NCBI RefSeq assembly: GCF_008180195.1
Contig: NZ_VTAV01000007.1
Coordinates: 62,001 to 126,000 of the forward strand
Origin: Sphingobacterium phlebotomi
GTDB lineage: Bacteria; Bacteroidota; Bacteroidia; Sphingobacteriales; Sphingobacteriaceae
DNA length: 64,000 nt
Reading direction: 5' to 3'
In this document: positions 27,812 to 37,129 of the stretch, in pieces
Layout of the letters: every line of letters starts with the position of its first letter
Numbering within the stretch: position 1 is the first letter of the stretch
Notes under the pieces: generated by a model
Databases searched by the model: none
Told to the model about the DNA's origin: nothing
The model's input: the letters and a program-made list of their open reading frames with translations, nothing else
Translations under genes and position numbers: made by a program

Positions 27812-27848
27812 TTTACAAAGTGTAAACCGTCATCGAAGAGTAACTTTG
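27812..27848 (+). promoter_or_regulatory. Promoter of the DHFR-family gene with a palindrome
   Basis: TAACTTTG (27841-27848) fully matches the -7 consensus, 24 bp before the ATG at 27872. A perfect palindrome TTTACA-AAG-TGTAAA (27812-27826) lies where the -33 region would be, a likely operator. Confidence 0.6.
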
Positions 27849-27871
27849 CCAAAACATTAAAATGAGTACAG

Positions 27872-28405
27872 ATGCGAAAAATATCACTTTTCATTGCAAC
27901 AAGTTTAGATGGCTACATTGCAAAACCTAATGACGACCTCAGTTTTTTGAAACACGTTGAAAAGGAAGGCGAAGATTATGGTTATGCAGAATTTGTAGCC
28001 ACAATTGACACATTAATTATTGGCAGAAAAACCTATGATTATGTGCTTGAAGAAATTGGCTCATCTCATTATGATAACGGAGATCGGGATGTTTATGTCA
28101 TAACAAGAACTGAAAGACCGCAAGTAGGTAGAACGATTTTCTATACAGGGGACATAACCGCATTGGTAAAACGGCTGAAATCTGAAGAAGGTAAAAACAT
28201 TTACTGTGACGGTGGCGCGGAAGTAATCAATGAGCTATTGAGCCACGACTTAATAGATGACATAATAATTTCGGTTGTCCCTGTTTTATTAGGTAATGGT
28301 ACAAGATTATTTAAAGACGGACGACCCGAACACATTCTTGAATTTGTCGAAGTCAGGACATTTGAAACGGGATTGACACAACTGCATTACAAGCGAAAAA
28401 AATAG
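27872..28405 (+). CDS. Dihydrofolate reductase family protein (RibD C-terminal-like)
   Basis: 177 residues. MRKISLFIATSLDGYIAKPNDD, then DTLIIGRKTYDYV, IYCDGGAEVINELL and PVLLGNGTRLF are the standard DHFR/RibD-C fold. These proteins bind NADPH and are often called YyaP/YwjB-like; most are not true folate reductases, and some reduce pyrimidine or flavin-like substrates. It is preceded by its own promoter and an AraC gene. Substrate unknown. Confidence 0.85.
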   Translation: MRKISLFIATSLDGYIAKPNDDLSFLKHVEKEGEDYGYAEFVATIDTLIIGRKTYDYVLEEIGSSHYDNGDRDVYVITRTERPQVGRTIFYTGDITALVKRLKSEEGKNIYCDGGAEVINELLSHDLIDDIIISVVPVLLGNGTRLFKDGRPEHILEFVEVRTFETGLTQLHYKRKK

Positions 28406-28621
28406 AAAATGAATATTATCTAACTATAACTTGTTGCTACACTAATTTATAAATCTAACTAACCATATTCTGAACACTTCTAGGTAAGCAGTTTTCTCAA
28501 CGGTCTCTTTGAAGGGGAGAAGATCATCAAAGATCAGGAATACCGTCCGGTTGAGCACCACGACGCACATTAAGGAAGGTGTCTTGTCCTAAATAGTTTT
28601 TAAGTAAAAGTTCTAACATAG

Positions 28622-28795
28622 TTACTTTCCGATAGGGGATGGCTTGTTTGCTTTTGGGGATCTGAGACGGAAGCCGGGTGGCCTAGAGCGATTGATGGGA
28701 CGGCGCTGCCTTTTGAAATGGAGGTTGATTATGTTAAAATGTATCAACACAACGCGCAAATAAACATTAATTTAGTCTCTATATTTGTTTTTTAG
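28622..28795 (+). pseudogene. Remnant: C-terminal end of a GH16-like glycoside hydrolase
   Basis: A frame ending in TAG reads FEMEVDYVKMYQH near its end, preceded by WPRAIDGTALP. The pattern FxMEVDYVxxY is the usual last strand of family 16 laminarinase/agarase-type enzymes. A stop at 28619-28621 and no catalytic ExDxxE upstream show that only the tail survives. The preceding stretch 28406-28621 holds another short coding-like run ending in TAA near 28580 that I cannot assign. Confidence 0.5.
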
Positions 28796-28829
28796 AAATG
28801 GACGCATTTGATTAATTAACTGAAACAAT

Positions 28830-30365
28830 ATGATTAGAAAAAAAAGAATATTTTTTTTGACGTGTTCCCTATGGTGTTTAGGAATCCTATGGGGTTTTGC
28901 CCAAAAAAAACCAAATATCGTGATTATTATTTCGGACGATCATTCCTATCAAACCATTGGTGCTTATGGAGGGATAGGACATACGCCCAATATTGATAAA
29001 ATTGCAAGAAACGGAGCCACTTTTCATAAAGCGTATGTCAACAATTCTATCTGTGGACCTGCTAGGGCCGCCTTGTTAACAGGTAAATACAGTCACAAAA
29101 ATGGCTTTAAGGATAATGGGACATCGGACTTCGATTTTGGACAGAATCTTTTCGTAAAAGAATTGCAAAAAACAGGCTATAAAACAGCTTGGGTTGGGAA
29201 GATACATTTAGGACATCAATTGCAGGGATTTGATTATTTTGATATTCTAGATGACCAAGGACACTATTTTAATCCGGATTTTATCTCCGCAAAAGGTAAA
29301 ACGCGTGTGGAGGGGTATGTTTCGGATATCGTAACGGACAAGGCGGTTACTTGGCTAGATGATATATCCAGAGAAGAACCATTCTGTCTGGTAATTGGAC
29401 ACAAAGCCACACACCGCACCTGGATGCCCCATCCCCAGGATTTTGGGAAATATGATCAGGATCATTTCCCACTTCCGTCAACATTCTGGGATCGTTATGA
29501 GGGGCGCGAAGCCGCGCAATTGCAAGAAATGTCTATCGAGAAAGATATGCGGATGGGCTATGATCTAAAAATGTTCGAATCTACCGAAGAAATGTTTAAA
29601 GATGGTAATTTCAAACGAATGAATGCCACACAGAAAAAGCAATACCTGGATTATTACAGACCTATTTATGAGGAACTAAAAAAGCGTAATTTGTCGGTGA
29701 AGGAGCTTGCGGAATGGAAATACCGGAGATATATGATCGATTATTTAAATACGGCAGCATCGATGGACCGCAATATCGGGAGAGTATTGGATTATCTCCA
29801 TGACAATAAGCTGGAAGACAATACGATGGTGATTTATCTTTCCGATCAAGGGTTTTACATGGGTGAGCACGGTTGGTTCGATAAGCGATTTATGTACGAG
29901 GAATCGTTCCGGACGCCATTAATCATTAGTATGCCTGGTGTTACGCCGGTAAATGCGCAAGTAAATGCACAGGTTATAAACGTAGATATCGCACCGACAT
30001 TACTGGAGCTTGCTGGAATAGATGTTCCGGAAGATATGCAAGGAGAGTCCTTTCTGGATGTACTTCGCCATCCGAATCATTCCCATCGAAAAACGTTGTA
30101 TTATCATTATTATGAGAATGGTGAACACGCTGTTTCTCCGCACTTTGGTGTGAGTGACGGCCGATATAAGCTGATTCGTTTTTATAAGCGTGTTGATGCT
30201 TGGGAACTGTATGATCTAAAAAAAGACCCACAAGAAATGGAAAATCTATATTCAAAAAAACGGTATCGGAAAATAGTAGACAAGATGAAGAAAAAACTCG
30301 AACGGGAAATAGAAAAGTTTGACGATCAAGAAGCAAAAGAAATATTTCAACACGCGGAAACGTGA
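28830..30365 (+). CDS. Sulfatase (S1 family, glucosamine-6-sulfatase-like)
   Basis: 511 residues with a signal peptide ending at GFAQ (25). The active-site motif C75-G-P-A-R (SICGPARAALLTG) holds the cysteine that an anaerobic or FGE-type enzyme turns into formylglycine. Metal ligands D36-D37 and the later SDQG are present. GEHGWFDKRFMYEESFRTPL is typical of N-acetylglucosamine-6-sulfatase-type S1_11 members, so host or environmental sulfated glycans are the likely substrate. It acts in the periplasm or outside. No formylglycine-generating gene is in the window. The only neighbour relics (a GH16 tail) hint that this was part of a larger glycan locus. Confidence 0.85.
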   Translation: MIRKKRIFFLTCSLWCLGILWGFAQKKPNIVIIISDDHSYQTIGAYGGIGHTPNIDKIARNGATFHKAYVNNSICGPARAALLTGKYSHKNGFKDNGTSDFDFGQNLFVKELQKTGYKTAWVGKIHLGHQLQGFDYFDILDDQGHYFNPDFISAKGKTRVEGYVSDIVTDKAVTWLDDISREEPFCLVIGHKATHRTWMPHPQDFGKYDQDHFPLPSTFWDRYEGREAAQLQEMSIEKDMRMGYDLKMFESTEEMFKDGNFKRMNATQKKQYLDYYRPIYEELKKRNLSVKELAEWKYRRYMIDYLNTAASMDRNIGRVLDYLHDNKLEDNTMVIYLSDQGFYMGEHGWFDKRFMYEESFRTPLIISMPGVTPVNAQVNAQVINVDIAPTLLELAGIDVPEDMQGESFLDVLRHPNHSHRKTLYYHYYENGEHAVSPHFGVSDGRYKLIRFYKRVDAWELYDLKKDPQEMENLYSKKRYRKIVDKMKKKLEREIEKFDDQEAKEIFQHAET

Positions 30366-30409
30366 ATTTCTGGACAATGCGGACCATTTCTATCCTCATA
30401 AGAATTGAA

Positions 30410-30588
30410 GCTTCCTGCATGCGTGAAATCCGTAATTATGACGGCCTTTTTCTTTGGCTTAAAACTGTATTTTAAGAATGCATATTTCAGCGGGTACGAT
30501 TCTTATAATTCCGTGCCGTCTAAATAGGTAATGTCTACTTTTATCCAATCGCCTAACAAAGTCGCATCTTGCTGCGCTCTTAAATCCG
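30410..30588 (-). pseudogene. Decayed gene fragment on the minus strand
   Basis: A frame with coding composition (LLGDWIKVDITYLDGTEL) is broken by an in-frame TAA, then continues as ESYPLKYAFLKYSFK. No start or domain is intact. It looks like the middle of a lost lipoprotein or secreted protein; I cannot name it. It lies in a 530-bp gap that also holds two plus-strand remnants. Confidence 0.45.
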
Positions 30589-30651
30589 AGGACTATAAAG
30601 CAAACTAAAAATAATAAACATTAAGTGGATCGGCTGATCTTTAGTTTTAAA

Positions 30652-30722
30652 AAACGTTTAATGATCTGGTCAAACTTTCCTTTTTTGACGTAAATCTGGA
30701 GGAGGATGAATTACCCCTAAAA
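30652..30722 (+). pseudogene. Fragment of a second copy of the lipoprotein at 39245
   Basis: This stretch aligns without gaps and in the same reading frame to 39504-39574 inside the intact lipoprotein gene; both encode FNDLVK followed by NLEEDELPL. The flanks do not match, so it is a decayed partial duplicate. Confidence 0.7.
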
Positions 30723-30824
30723 TTCGGGAATGGCGGAAGCGTGCGTATAATTACCTTTTAAGGTCCATTTTTTGCTGACGATTCACATAATTGAATGGAA
30801 TTCTTTAGTTTTGACTACAGCTAA

Positions 30825-30899
30825 TTAGGAGAAGATTACAATATTATCTCCTCGGCGAAGGAACGTTTGGAAAAATTCAGAAATACGGACGAACAATGA
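30825..30899 (+). pseudogene. 3' end of a lost TPR-type gene overlapping the next start
   Basis: The frame ends SSAKERLEKF...TDEQ with TGA at 30897-30899, overlapping the ATG of the next gene at 30896 (ATGA). This tail resembles the C-terminus of the TPR protein encoded at 30896-33379 (IPSAKERLQKLKK). It is therefore the last part of a related TPR gene whose body has been deleted. Confidence 0.55.
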
Positions 30900-33379
30900 T
30901 ATTGAAAGAAAGCATCGGCTATAACTACCTGAAATACCTGCTTACCGGGGTGTTTTCAACCTTGCTGATTATGGGATATGCACAGGAAAAGCAAACGACA
31001 GTTATGGATTCCATTGATGTCGTGCGTGATTACCGGCCAATGCTGGCTGACGCCGTAAAGGCCCGTCGTAGCCCGGATATGCGTATCAACCGGGAAGCGA
31101 TTGAGAATGAGTTGCAGCAGATTGCCGCTGCGACATATTTTTCAAGAAATGGTTTTAAACAAGCTTATAACGATGAGTTGTTGAAACGGAACCCCAACGC
31201 TTCCCGTAATAATATTGACAATTACCGCATTAGTTATTTGGCGTACCGTGCAGGGGAGTACCCAAGAGCGACCTCTATTTTAGAGACTTTGGAAACTTCG
31301 GATGCCTACTATCAGGGCGCTATAATTACTTTAGGCAATATTGCTATAGAGACCGGCGATAAAGAACGCGCACGGAGTACTTTTCTTAAAGCGTCAAGAA
31401 TGGATCTCGATCCGGAATTGAAAATGATTGCGTTGTATAACTATGCCAAAGTATTACACGAAATGGACTCTGCTCAAGTCGCCCTAGAAGTACTTCAAGG
31501 CTATATCGCGAAGAAACATGCGGATAGCGATCGTGATGGCGAGAAAGCGGAGAGTGTGGAAACATTATCCGTAGATGTTTTGTTGGGTACGAGTAATTTT
31601 CATGCGGGAGTAAGTATGCTGGAATCGTTAAACAAAACGAGCCGCGAAGCCGATGTAACCTATCAAAAAGCAACGTATTACCGAGCGTTGGAGTTCTATA
31701 ATGAGCGTGCCTTCGAAAATAGTATATCTATGTTTATGAGATCGGAAAAATTCCCGATCGATACAGAAATGGCGGCGTTGGCGACGTATTGGAAAGCGGA
31801 GGCAATGTATGAAGTGCGTAAGTACAAGGAGGCGGTGGAAAACTTTTCCCGATTTCTACGATTGCCCACTGCACGAAAAACTGCCGTTTACAATTATGCG
31901 AACTATGGCTTGGCATATGCGGCGTTTCGCAATAACAGCTTTGCGATAGCAGCTGATTACTTTGAGCGTTTTTTGGCTACCGATGGAAGTTTGATAGAGG
32001 AAAATGTACGTCATGACGTGATTGCGCGTCTGGGTGATTCATATTTGTCCGTTCGCGATTACGGCCGCGCCAACAAATACTATGACCAGCTGATTAATAG
32101 CAAAGCTCCCAATCAAGACTACGCGTTGTTCCAGCGCGGCATTATCTATGGATTGCAGGGCAACAATGAAACCAAGATCAGCACGTTGTGGTCCGTTGTG
32201 GAGCAATTCCCTAGTTCAAACTATGCGGATGACGTAGCCTTTGAGGTCCCGTACACATATTTCACTACGGGAGATTACGATACGGCCATCGAAGGGCTGC
32301 AAAAGATGGTCGAAAAATACCCCCGAAGCAGCTATGTTCCCCGGGCGTTGATTACCATCGGGCTTGTCCAGTACGATAAAGGTGAGACCGAAGCGGCGAA
32401 GGCCTCCTTCCAGAAGGTGGTGGAGCAACATGCTACAACAGATGAAGCAGGACAAGCATTGCGTTCCATTGAAAACATCTACCTAGATCAGGGAGATGCT
32501 TCCGGTTATATTCATTACGCAACCAACACCAATATCAGTAATCTGACTTCCGCAGAACAGGATAATTTCACTTTCGGAGTAGCCCACTCTTTGTTTAACA
32601 AAGGGGCGTATGAAGGAGCTGTGGAAGCGATCAATGCATACTTTGATAAATTTCCGAAGCCCATACAGGGAAAACATGCCCGTTATATCCGCGGGGTAAG
32701 TTTGTACCGAACCGGACACCCCAAAGAAGCGTTACACGACTTGAACATCATCCTGAACGACTGGACGAGCAAGTATACGGAGAGCACCTTGCTGACGGTG
32801 GCTGCGTTATACCTAGAGTTGGAGAAATACAACGAGGCCATCGTGCATCTCAAAAAACTGGAGCTTAATTCAGAATTTAAAGAAAACTATAACTACGCTG
32901 TAACTAACCTAATGATTTGTTATTTCCAAATAGGTGACTTGGAGCAGGTGGATAAGTATGCAAAGTTGATAAAGAATTACGACCGGTCATCTGAGGAAGA
33001 CATTGCCAAAGCACACCTGTACAGTGCGCGGGCGATGTTGCAGGAAGGAAATGTATCTTCTGCTACGAAGGAGCTGAATCTGGCGGCGCTCAAGAGCCAG
33101 ACGGCAGTCGGCGCAGAGGCACGGTACCGCACCGGGCAATTGCAGTATGAAAATAAGGAATACGACAAAGCCCAGGAAACAGCCTTTGATGTGATCAACA
33201 ATATGGGGGCGTATGATTACTGGGTAGCCAAGAGCTTCCTTCTACTTGCAGATACCTATTCTGTTAAAGGCAATAATCTCCAGGCGAAGAGTACATTGCA
33301 AAGTGTGATTGAAAATTATGAAGAAGATGATGATGTCATTCCTTCAGCAAAAGAACGTTTACAGAAATTGAAAAAATAA
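30896..33379 (+). CDS. Large tetratricopeptide-repeat protein, possibly chimeric N-terminus
   Basis: 827 residues. A signal segment ends near GYAQ (30). The region 30-70 (VMDSIDVVRDYRPMLADAVKARRSPDM) looks like the start of a beta-barrel/outer-membrane partner protein and not of a TPR protein. From about residue 75 to the end there are some 15-18 TPR-like repeats (for example the YxxAxxxLxxxxxxYP style YDTAIEGLQKMVEKYPRSSY). Such proteins in Bacteroidota scaffold envelope complexes. The gene overlaps the remnant of a similar TPR gene by ATGA. The junction suggests a fusion of an outer-membrane gene start with a TPR gene body; this is inference. Confidence 0.75.
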   Translation: MILKESIGYNYLKYLLTGVFSTLLIMGYAQEKQTTVMDSIDVVRDYRPMLADAVKARRSPDMRINREAIENELQQIAAATYFSRNGFKQAYNDELLKRNPNASRNNIDNYRISYLAYRAGEYPRATSILETLETSDAYYQGAIITLGNIAIETGDKERARSTFLKASRMDLDPELKMIALYNYAKVLHEMDSAQVALEVLQGYIAKKHADSDRDGEKAESVETLSVDVLLGTSNFHAGVSMLESLNKTSREADVTYQKATYYRALEFYNERAFENSISMFMRSEKFPIDTEMAALATYWKAEAMYEVRKYKEAVENFSRFLRLPTARKTAVYNYANYGLAYAAFRNNSFAIAADYFERFLATDGSLIEENVRHDVIARLGDSYLSVRDYGRANKYYDQLINSKAPNQDYALFQRGIIYGLQGNNETKISTLWSVVEQFPSSNYADDVAFEVPYTYFTTGDYDTAIEGLQKMVEKYPRSSYVPRALITIGLVQYDKGETEAAKASFQKVVEQHATTDEAGQALRSIENIYLDQGDASGYIHYATNTNISNLTSAEQDNFTFGVAHSLFNKGAYEGAVEAINAYFDKFPKPIQGKHARYIRGVSLYRTGHPKEALHDLNIILNDWTSKYTESTLLTVAALYLELEKYNEAIVHLKKLELNSEFKENYNYAVTNLMICYFQIGDLEQVDKYAKLIKNYDRSSEEDIAKAHLYSARAMLQEGNVSSATKELNLAALKSQTAVGAEARYRTGQLQYENKEYDKAQETAFDVINNMGAYDYWVAKSFLLLADTYSVKGNNLQAKSTLQSVIENYEEDDDVIPSAKERLQKLKK

Positions 33380-33431
33380 GTAATCGTGATTTTTTTGCTA
33401 CGATGTATGAATATTTAAGCCCGTTTACAAT

Positions 33432-33598
33432 ACATGGCCACATAGAATTTGAAGGGACATGCCCGAAGCTATCAATATGCGAGAGCAGGGATTGATACAG
33501 ATGGCATTCAGTTTGGACTGGCAGCAAACTTTGATCAGTACGCACGTTTTGCTGAAAATTATAGTAACTTCGGACTTTTTTTGAGAAAGGAATTTTGA
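33432..33598 (+). pseudogene. Decayed 3' copy of the outer-membrane protein at 43975
   Basis: Aligns without gaps to 44444-44610, the last 167 bp of the intact gene, with roughly four in five bases equal by eye, including the TGA. The tryptophan codon TGG of the intact copy is TAG here, so it cannot be read through. The rest of the gene is missing. The NTF2-like gene that follows (33690) also has a paralogue (45340) in the same relative place, so a whole block was duplicated. Confidence 0.85.
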
Positions 33599-33689
33599 TG
33601 AAATGCATCATAAAATGTTCGACGACAATAGCAAAATTAAATGGCTACAATAAGGAAAATGAAAACTTTATGGAAATAAACATTGGAAT

Positions 33690-34070
33690 ATGGACAAAAT
33701 AAAAATTAATAGAGAAGATGTTGTTGAAGCAGAAAACAAACTTTTTTCGGCTCAACTTGTAAGCAATGTGGACGTTCTCAACCAACTATTGCACGATGAC
33801 TTAATTGCAATTGCACCGACAGGACAAATTTTAACTAAAGAAATGGACTTGAATTCTCATAAAGCGAAAACAATAATTATTGAAGATGCTTCAACAGAAA
33901 TTGACGACATTAAAATAACAGGTGATACAGCACTTTCAATCGTAACCATGACAGTGAAAGGAAAAATAAAGGAGACACCGTTAGAAGGAAAATTTCGTTA
34001 TTTTAGAGTTTGGAAACGCTTTGACGATACATTGAAAATCATTGGTGCTAGCTTTATGCAACTACCATAG
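33690..34070 (+). CDS. NTF2-like (SnoaL/DUF4440) protein
   Basis: 126 residues with the cone-shaped NTF2 fold pattern: AENKLFSAQLVSNVDVLNQLLHDDLIAIAPTGQILTKEMDL, then GKFRYFRVWKRFDDTLKIIGASF. Close paralogue of the protein at 45340-45705, sharing GQ-xx-TKEMDL. DUF4440 members bind small ligands or act as ketosteroid-isomerase-like enzymes; no catalytic residue is assigned. Very AT-rich. It lies directly after the outer-membrane protein remnant. Confidence 0.75.
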   Translation: MDKIKINREDVVEAENKLFSAQLVSNVDVLNQLLHDDLIAIAPTGQILTKEMDLNSHKAKTIIIEDASTEIDDIKITGDTALSIVTMTVKGKIKETPLEGKFRYFRVWKRFDDTLKIIGASFMQLP

Positions 34071-34208
34071 AATTTTCTATTTTTCTTGGTTTCACTTGTA
34101 GGAATTTTGTATATATAATTAAAAATGATGTAGATGGTTTGTGAAGCTGAATAGGATACGCATTTGCCCATTTCTTCTTTGTTTTGTTCTAAACAAAATT
34201 ATAAGATT

Positions 34209-35162
34209 ATGACACCGAAAGTTCAATCAACTATAAGCTATCTGGGCATTTTATGGCTAGTAGCATTTTTTAGTTGCTTTTTTTTACCCACGTTGTTGGC
34301 GCAGGGAATTCCTGCACAGCAAAAATTTGTGGTAAAGAAAACTCGGATTATTGATAATGAAAATATTTTCACCTCAAAGGAAATACAGCAATTAGACAGT
34401 ATTGTTACTCATTGCTGGGACGAAGGAATTGCAGAGATCGTTATTGTAACACTCGACGACCGCCATACCAATAAAGAAAATTTTGACAGTTACGTATTCA
34501 ATAATCTCACTTCTTATGCATTAGGCGAATATGGGAAAAACAATGGTATAGTGATTGCCATCTCTAAAAAACTGCGTCAAATGCGTATAGAAAACGGATA
34601 TGGGGTAGAACAGGTTTTGAGTAATACAGCAACCAAAAAAATCATCGATGAACAGTTTATCCCAAAATTTAAAGATGGTCAATATTTCGAAGGTACGCTA
34701 AATGGACTGCACACGATCATCAGTGATATGGCAAAAGCAATGAAAGAAGAAGATTTTACCCTTGTGTCTTCTATCTTTACGCCTTCCATTTTTAAAAAGA
34801 TAAGAGCTTTTGTATTGGAAAACGGCTCGCCGCAAACATTCCGTAACCTGGATAGTGATAATCCTTCGTACAACTTCACATCGCTGGATGTATTCCTCGG
34901 GCCTTCAAGAAAGAATTCCTTTGTGTTGAAAAATTTTCAGGAAGATGATTATTATGAAATGACCATTCGGGATAATGATGGCAATCTATATCAGTTTGTA
35001 TATTTTGAAAAATCTACACCCGAACAAACATTCATTCACCGAAAAATGAAGTCTGAAAAAGTGTACTGGTGGTATCCCGGCGACAAATATCTTTCGTCAG
35101 ACGTATGGCCTTTACTTGCACAGATAGAAGACGAAATAGTTCAGAAATCAGCGGTAAAATGA
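34209..35162 (+). CDS. TPM-domain secreted protein (YgcG-like)
   Basis: 317 residues from the ATG of MTPKVQSTISYLG; the signal ends at LLAQG (about 33). A TPM domain spans about residues 50-175 (DNENIFTSKEIQQLDSIV, EIVIVTLDDR, GIVIAISKKLRQMRIENGYGVEQVL). TPM proteins have been linked to photosystem repair in plants and to envelope maintenance or phosphatase activity in bacteria. The C-terminal 120 residues have no known domain. An upstream start at 34164 would place a non-signal extension in front and is not preferred. Confidence 0.8.
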   Translation: MTPKVQSTISYLGILWLVAFFSCFFLPTLLAQGIPAQQKFVVKKTRIIDNENIFTSKEIQQLDSIVTHCWDEGIAEIVIVTLDDRHTNKENFDSYVFNNLTSYALGEYGKNNGIVIAISKKLRQMRIENGYGVEQVLSNTATKKIIDEQFIPKFKDGQYFEGTLNGLHTIISDMAKAMKEEDFTLVSSIFTPSIFKKIRAFVLENGSPQTFRNLDSDNPSYNFTSLDVFLGPSRKNSFVLKNFQEDDYYEMTIRDNDGNLYQFVYFEKSTPEQTFIHRKMKSEKVYWWYPGDKYLSSDVWPLLAQIEDEIVQKSAVK

Positions 35163-35221
35163 AGTGCGATGTTGTTAAATGCTTTTCCAATTGATTGTAC
35201 CCTTGATACTTCCGTTCGGAT

Positions 35222-37129
35222 TTGCTATTTTCAACGGCGAAATCCTTAACAATATATACATTGACTACGTTTCCGCAAGACATTCTATTCAAATATCCTT
35301 GGCGAAAATATCAACAACGTGTGCTTGATGAGCTGCGTTCACATCTTACCGACAGGCATCTTCACATTGTAGCTCCACCGGGATCAGGAAAAACAGTGTT
35401 AGGCTTGGAGGTCGCTATTCGGATCAACCAACCCACTTTAATTCTCGCTCCGACCTTAGCCATTCACAATCAATGGATCCAGCGGTTTTGCGAATTATTC
35501 CTCCAAACATCCGAAGTTCCCGAGTGGATTTCCAGAGATATACGACAACCTAAGTTCTTAACTATCGTAACATATCAGGGCCTTCATAGCGCCTGCAATC
35601 ATGTAGAGACTTCAGGAAATGAAGTAGACGCCGAAGATAACGAAGTCGAAGAAGAAACCCCCACCGTACTTCGGCGCAGCCGTAACCATAACCGAAACAT
35701 CAATCAAATTATTAAAGGCTTGAAACAGGTTGGTGTAAAGACCATCGTGGTGGACGAAGCACACCATCTAAAGAATGAGTGGTGGCAAACCTTAATTCGT
35801 TTAAAAGATAAGTTAAATCCCGTGATCGTCGGATTAACCGCCACACCTCCCTATGATGTCACTCCTTTGGAATGGCATCGTTATATCACCTTAAACGGGC
35901 CCGTTGATACAGAGATTTCGGTTCCTGAACTCGTGGTCGAAGGGGACTTATGCCCCCATCAGGATTATATCTATCTCACGACGCCTTCCAGTGCGGAAAA
36001 TATCATCATCCATGACTTCAGAGAAAATGCCCAACGCTTTTTTAATGAACTCAGAGAAGATGAAACGCTGCTTACAGCCATCGAATCCCATCCTGTCTGG
36101 TTGAATCCAACACAGCATTTAGAAGTTATTTATGAAGATATCTCTTTGTATTCGGCTAGTCTCATCTTTCTGCATAGCAATAGCCGTTCTATTCCCGAAG
36201 ATCATCTAAAAATTATTGGTGCCAGCGAATTCGATATTCCTCATTTGGACTACGAATGGATGGCATGTCTGCTGGAATTCTATCTGTTTAAGGAGAAAGT
36301 ACATTTCAATCCTTATACGGAACATCGTACCACTTTAGAGAACCGGCTCCGTCGCAATGGTTTGATTGCTGGTAGAAGGGTCAGTTTTAGTAAGAGTAAA
36401 CGGGTAACCACGCATTTAACATCCAGCATTAGTAAACTGGAAGGAATAAAAGAAATCGTATCGTTCGAATATGAAAAACTAAACAAGGACCTTCGAATGG
36501 TCATCTTGTCGGATTATATCCGAAAGGAGTATTTTCCCAATTCGTTCACTAACACGATTGAAATCAAGAAAATGGGTGTTATTCCTATTTTTGAAATGCT
36601 TCGAAGAGAGCAGATTAGCGATCTGAAATTAGGGGTTATGACCGGCTCACTTATTATCATCCCACAACAAGCTTTAGCTATTTTTGAGGAGAAAGCCAAG
36701 AGGTATGGACATCAGCAACCTGCCTGTTCCCCAGTCCCCTTTGATGACAGGTACGTGGTCATTCAACAAAATGAGCAGTTGAAACACGATATTACTCATA
36801 TTATCACCCAAATTTTTCAACGTGGGGATATTGAAGTACTGATCGGTACAAAATTTCTGCTCGGGGAAGGTTGGGACGCCCCAGCGATCAATTCACTCAT
36901 TCTGGCAAGTTTTGTCGGTTCGTTTGTGTCCTCCAATCAGATGCGGGGTCGTGCTATTCGAACACAAAAAGGGAATCCAGCCAAAACCGGAAATATCTGG
37001 CATTTAGCCTGCATAGACCAAACGATCGCTAATGGTGGTGACGATTTTCAACTATTACAGAGACGTTTTCGAAGTTTTGTCGGTGTTTCGAACGACGAAC
37101 CAGCCGCGCGGAAGAATGCTATCTGTTAG
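35222..37129 (+). CDS. SF2 DEAD/DEAH helicase, probably truncated at its C-terminus
   Basis: 635 residues. Walker A APPGSGKT (51-58), DEAH (178-181, VVDEAHHL) and motif III-like TATPP (206-210) are intact. The second RecA domain ends with motif VI QMRGRAIRT and LACIDQTIANGGDDFQLLQRRF. It resembles XPB/RAD25-like helicases found with restriction or defence genes and in DISARM-type or stand-alone contexts. The frame stops soon after FVGVS, where longer relatives continue for some 200 residues, and an overlapping frame (37032-37268) has coding composition, so a frameshift or deletion may have truncated it. A charged linker (130-165) is unusual. Confidence 0.8.
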   Translation: MLFSTAKSLTIYTLTTFPQDILFKYPWRKYQQRVLDELRSHLTDRHLHIVAPPGSGKTVLGLEVAIRINQPTLILAPTLAIHNQWIQRFCELFLQTSEVPEWISRDIRQPKFLTIVTYQGLHSACNHVETSGNEVDAEDNEVEEETPTVLRRSRNHNRNINQIIKGLKQVGVKTIVVDEAHHLKNEWWQTLIRLKDKLNPVIVGLTATPPYDVTPLEWHRYITLNGPVDTEISVPELVVEGDLCPHQDYIYLTTPSSAENIIIHDFRENAQRFFNELREDETLLTAIESHPVWLNPTQHLEVIYEDISLYSASLIFLHSNSRSIPEDHLKIIGASEFDIPHLDYEWMACLLEFYLFKEKVHFNPYTEHRTTLENRLRRNGLIAGRRVSFSKSKRVTTHLTSSISKLEGIKEIVSFEYEKLNKDLRMVILSDYIRKEYFPNSFTNTIEIKKMGVIPIFEMLRREQISDLKLGVMTGSLIIIPQQALAIFEEKAKRYGHQQPACSPVPFDDRYVVIQQNEQLKHDITHIITQIFQRGDIEVLIGTKFLLGEGWDAPAINSLILASFVGSFVSSNQMRGRAIRTQKGNPAKTGNIWHLACIDQTIANGGDDFQLLQRRFRSFVGVSNDEPAARKNAIC

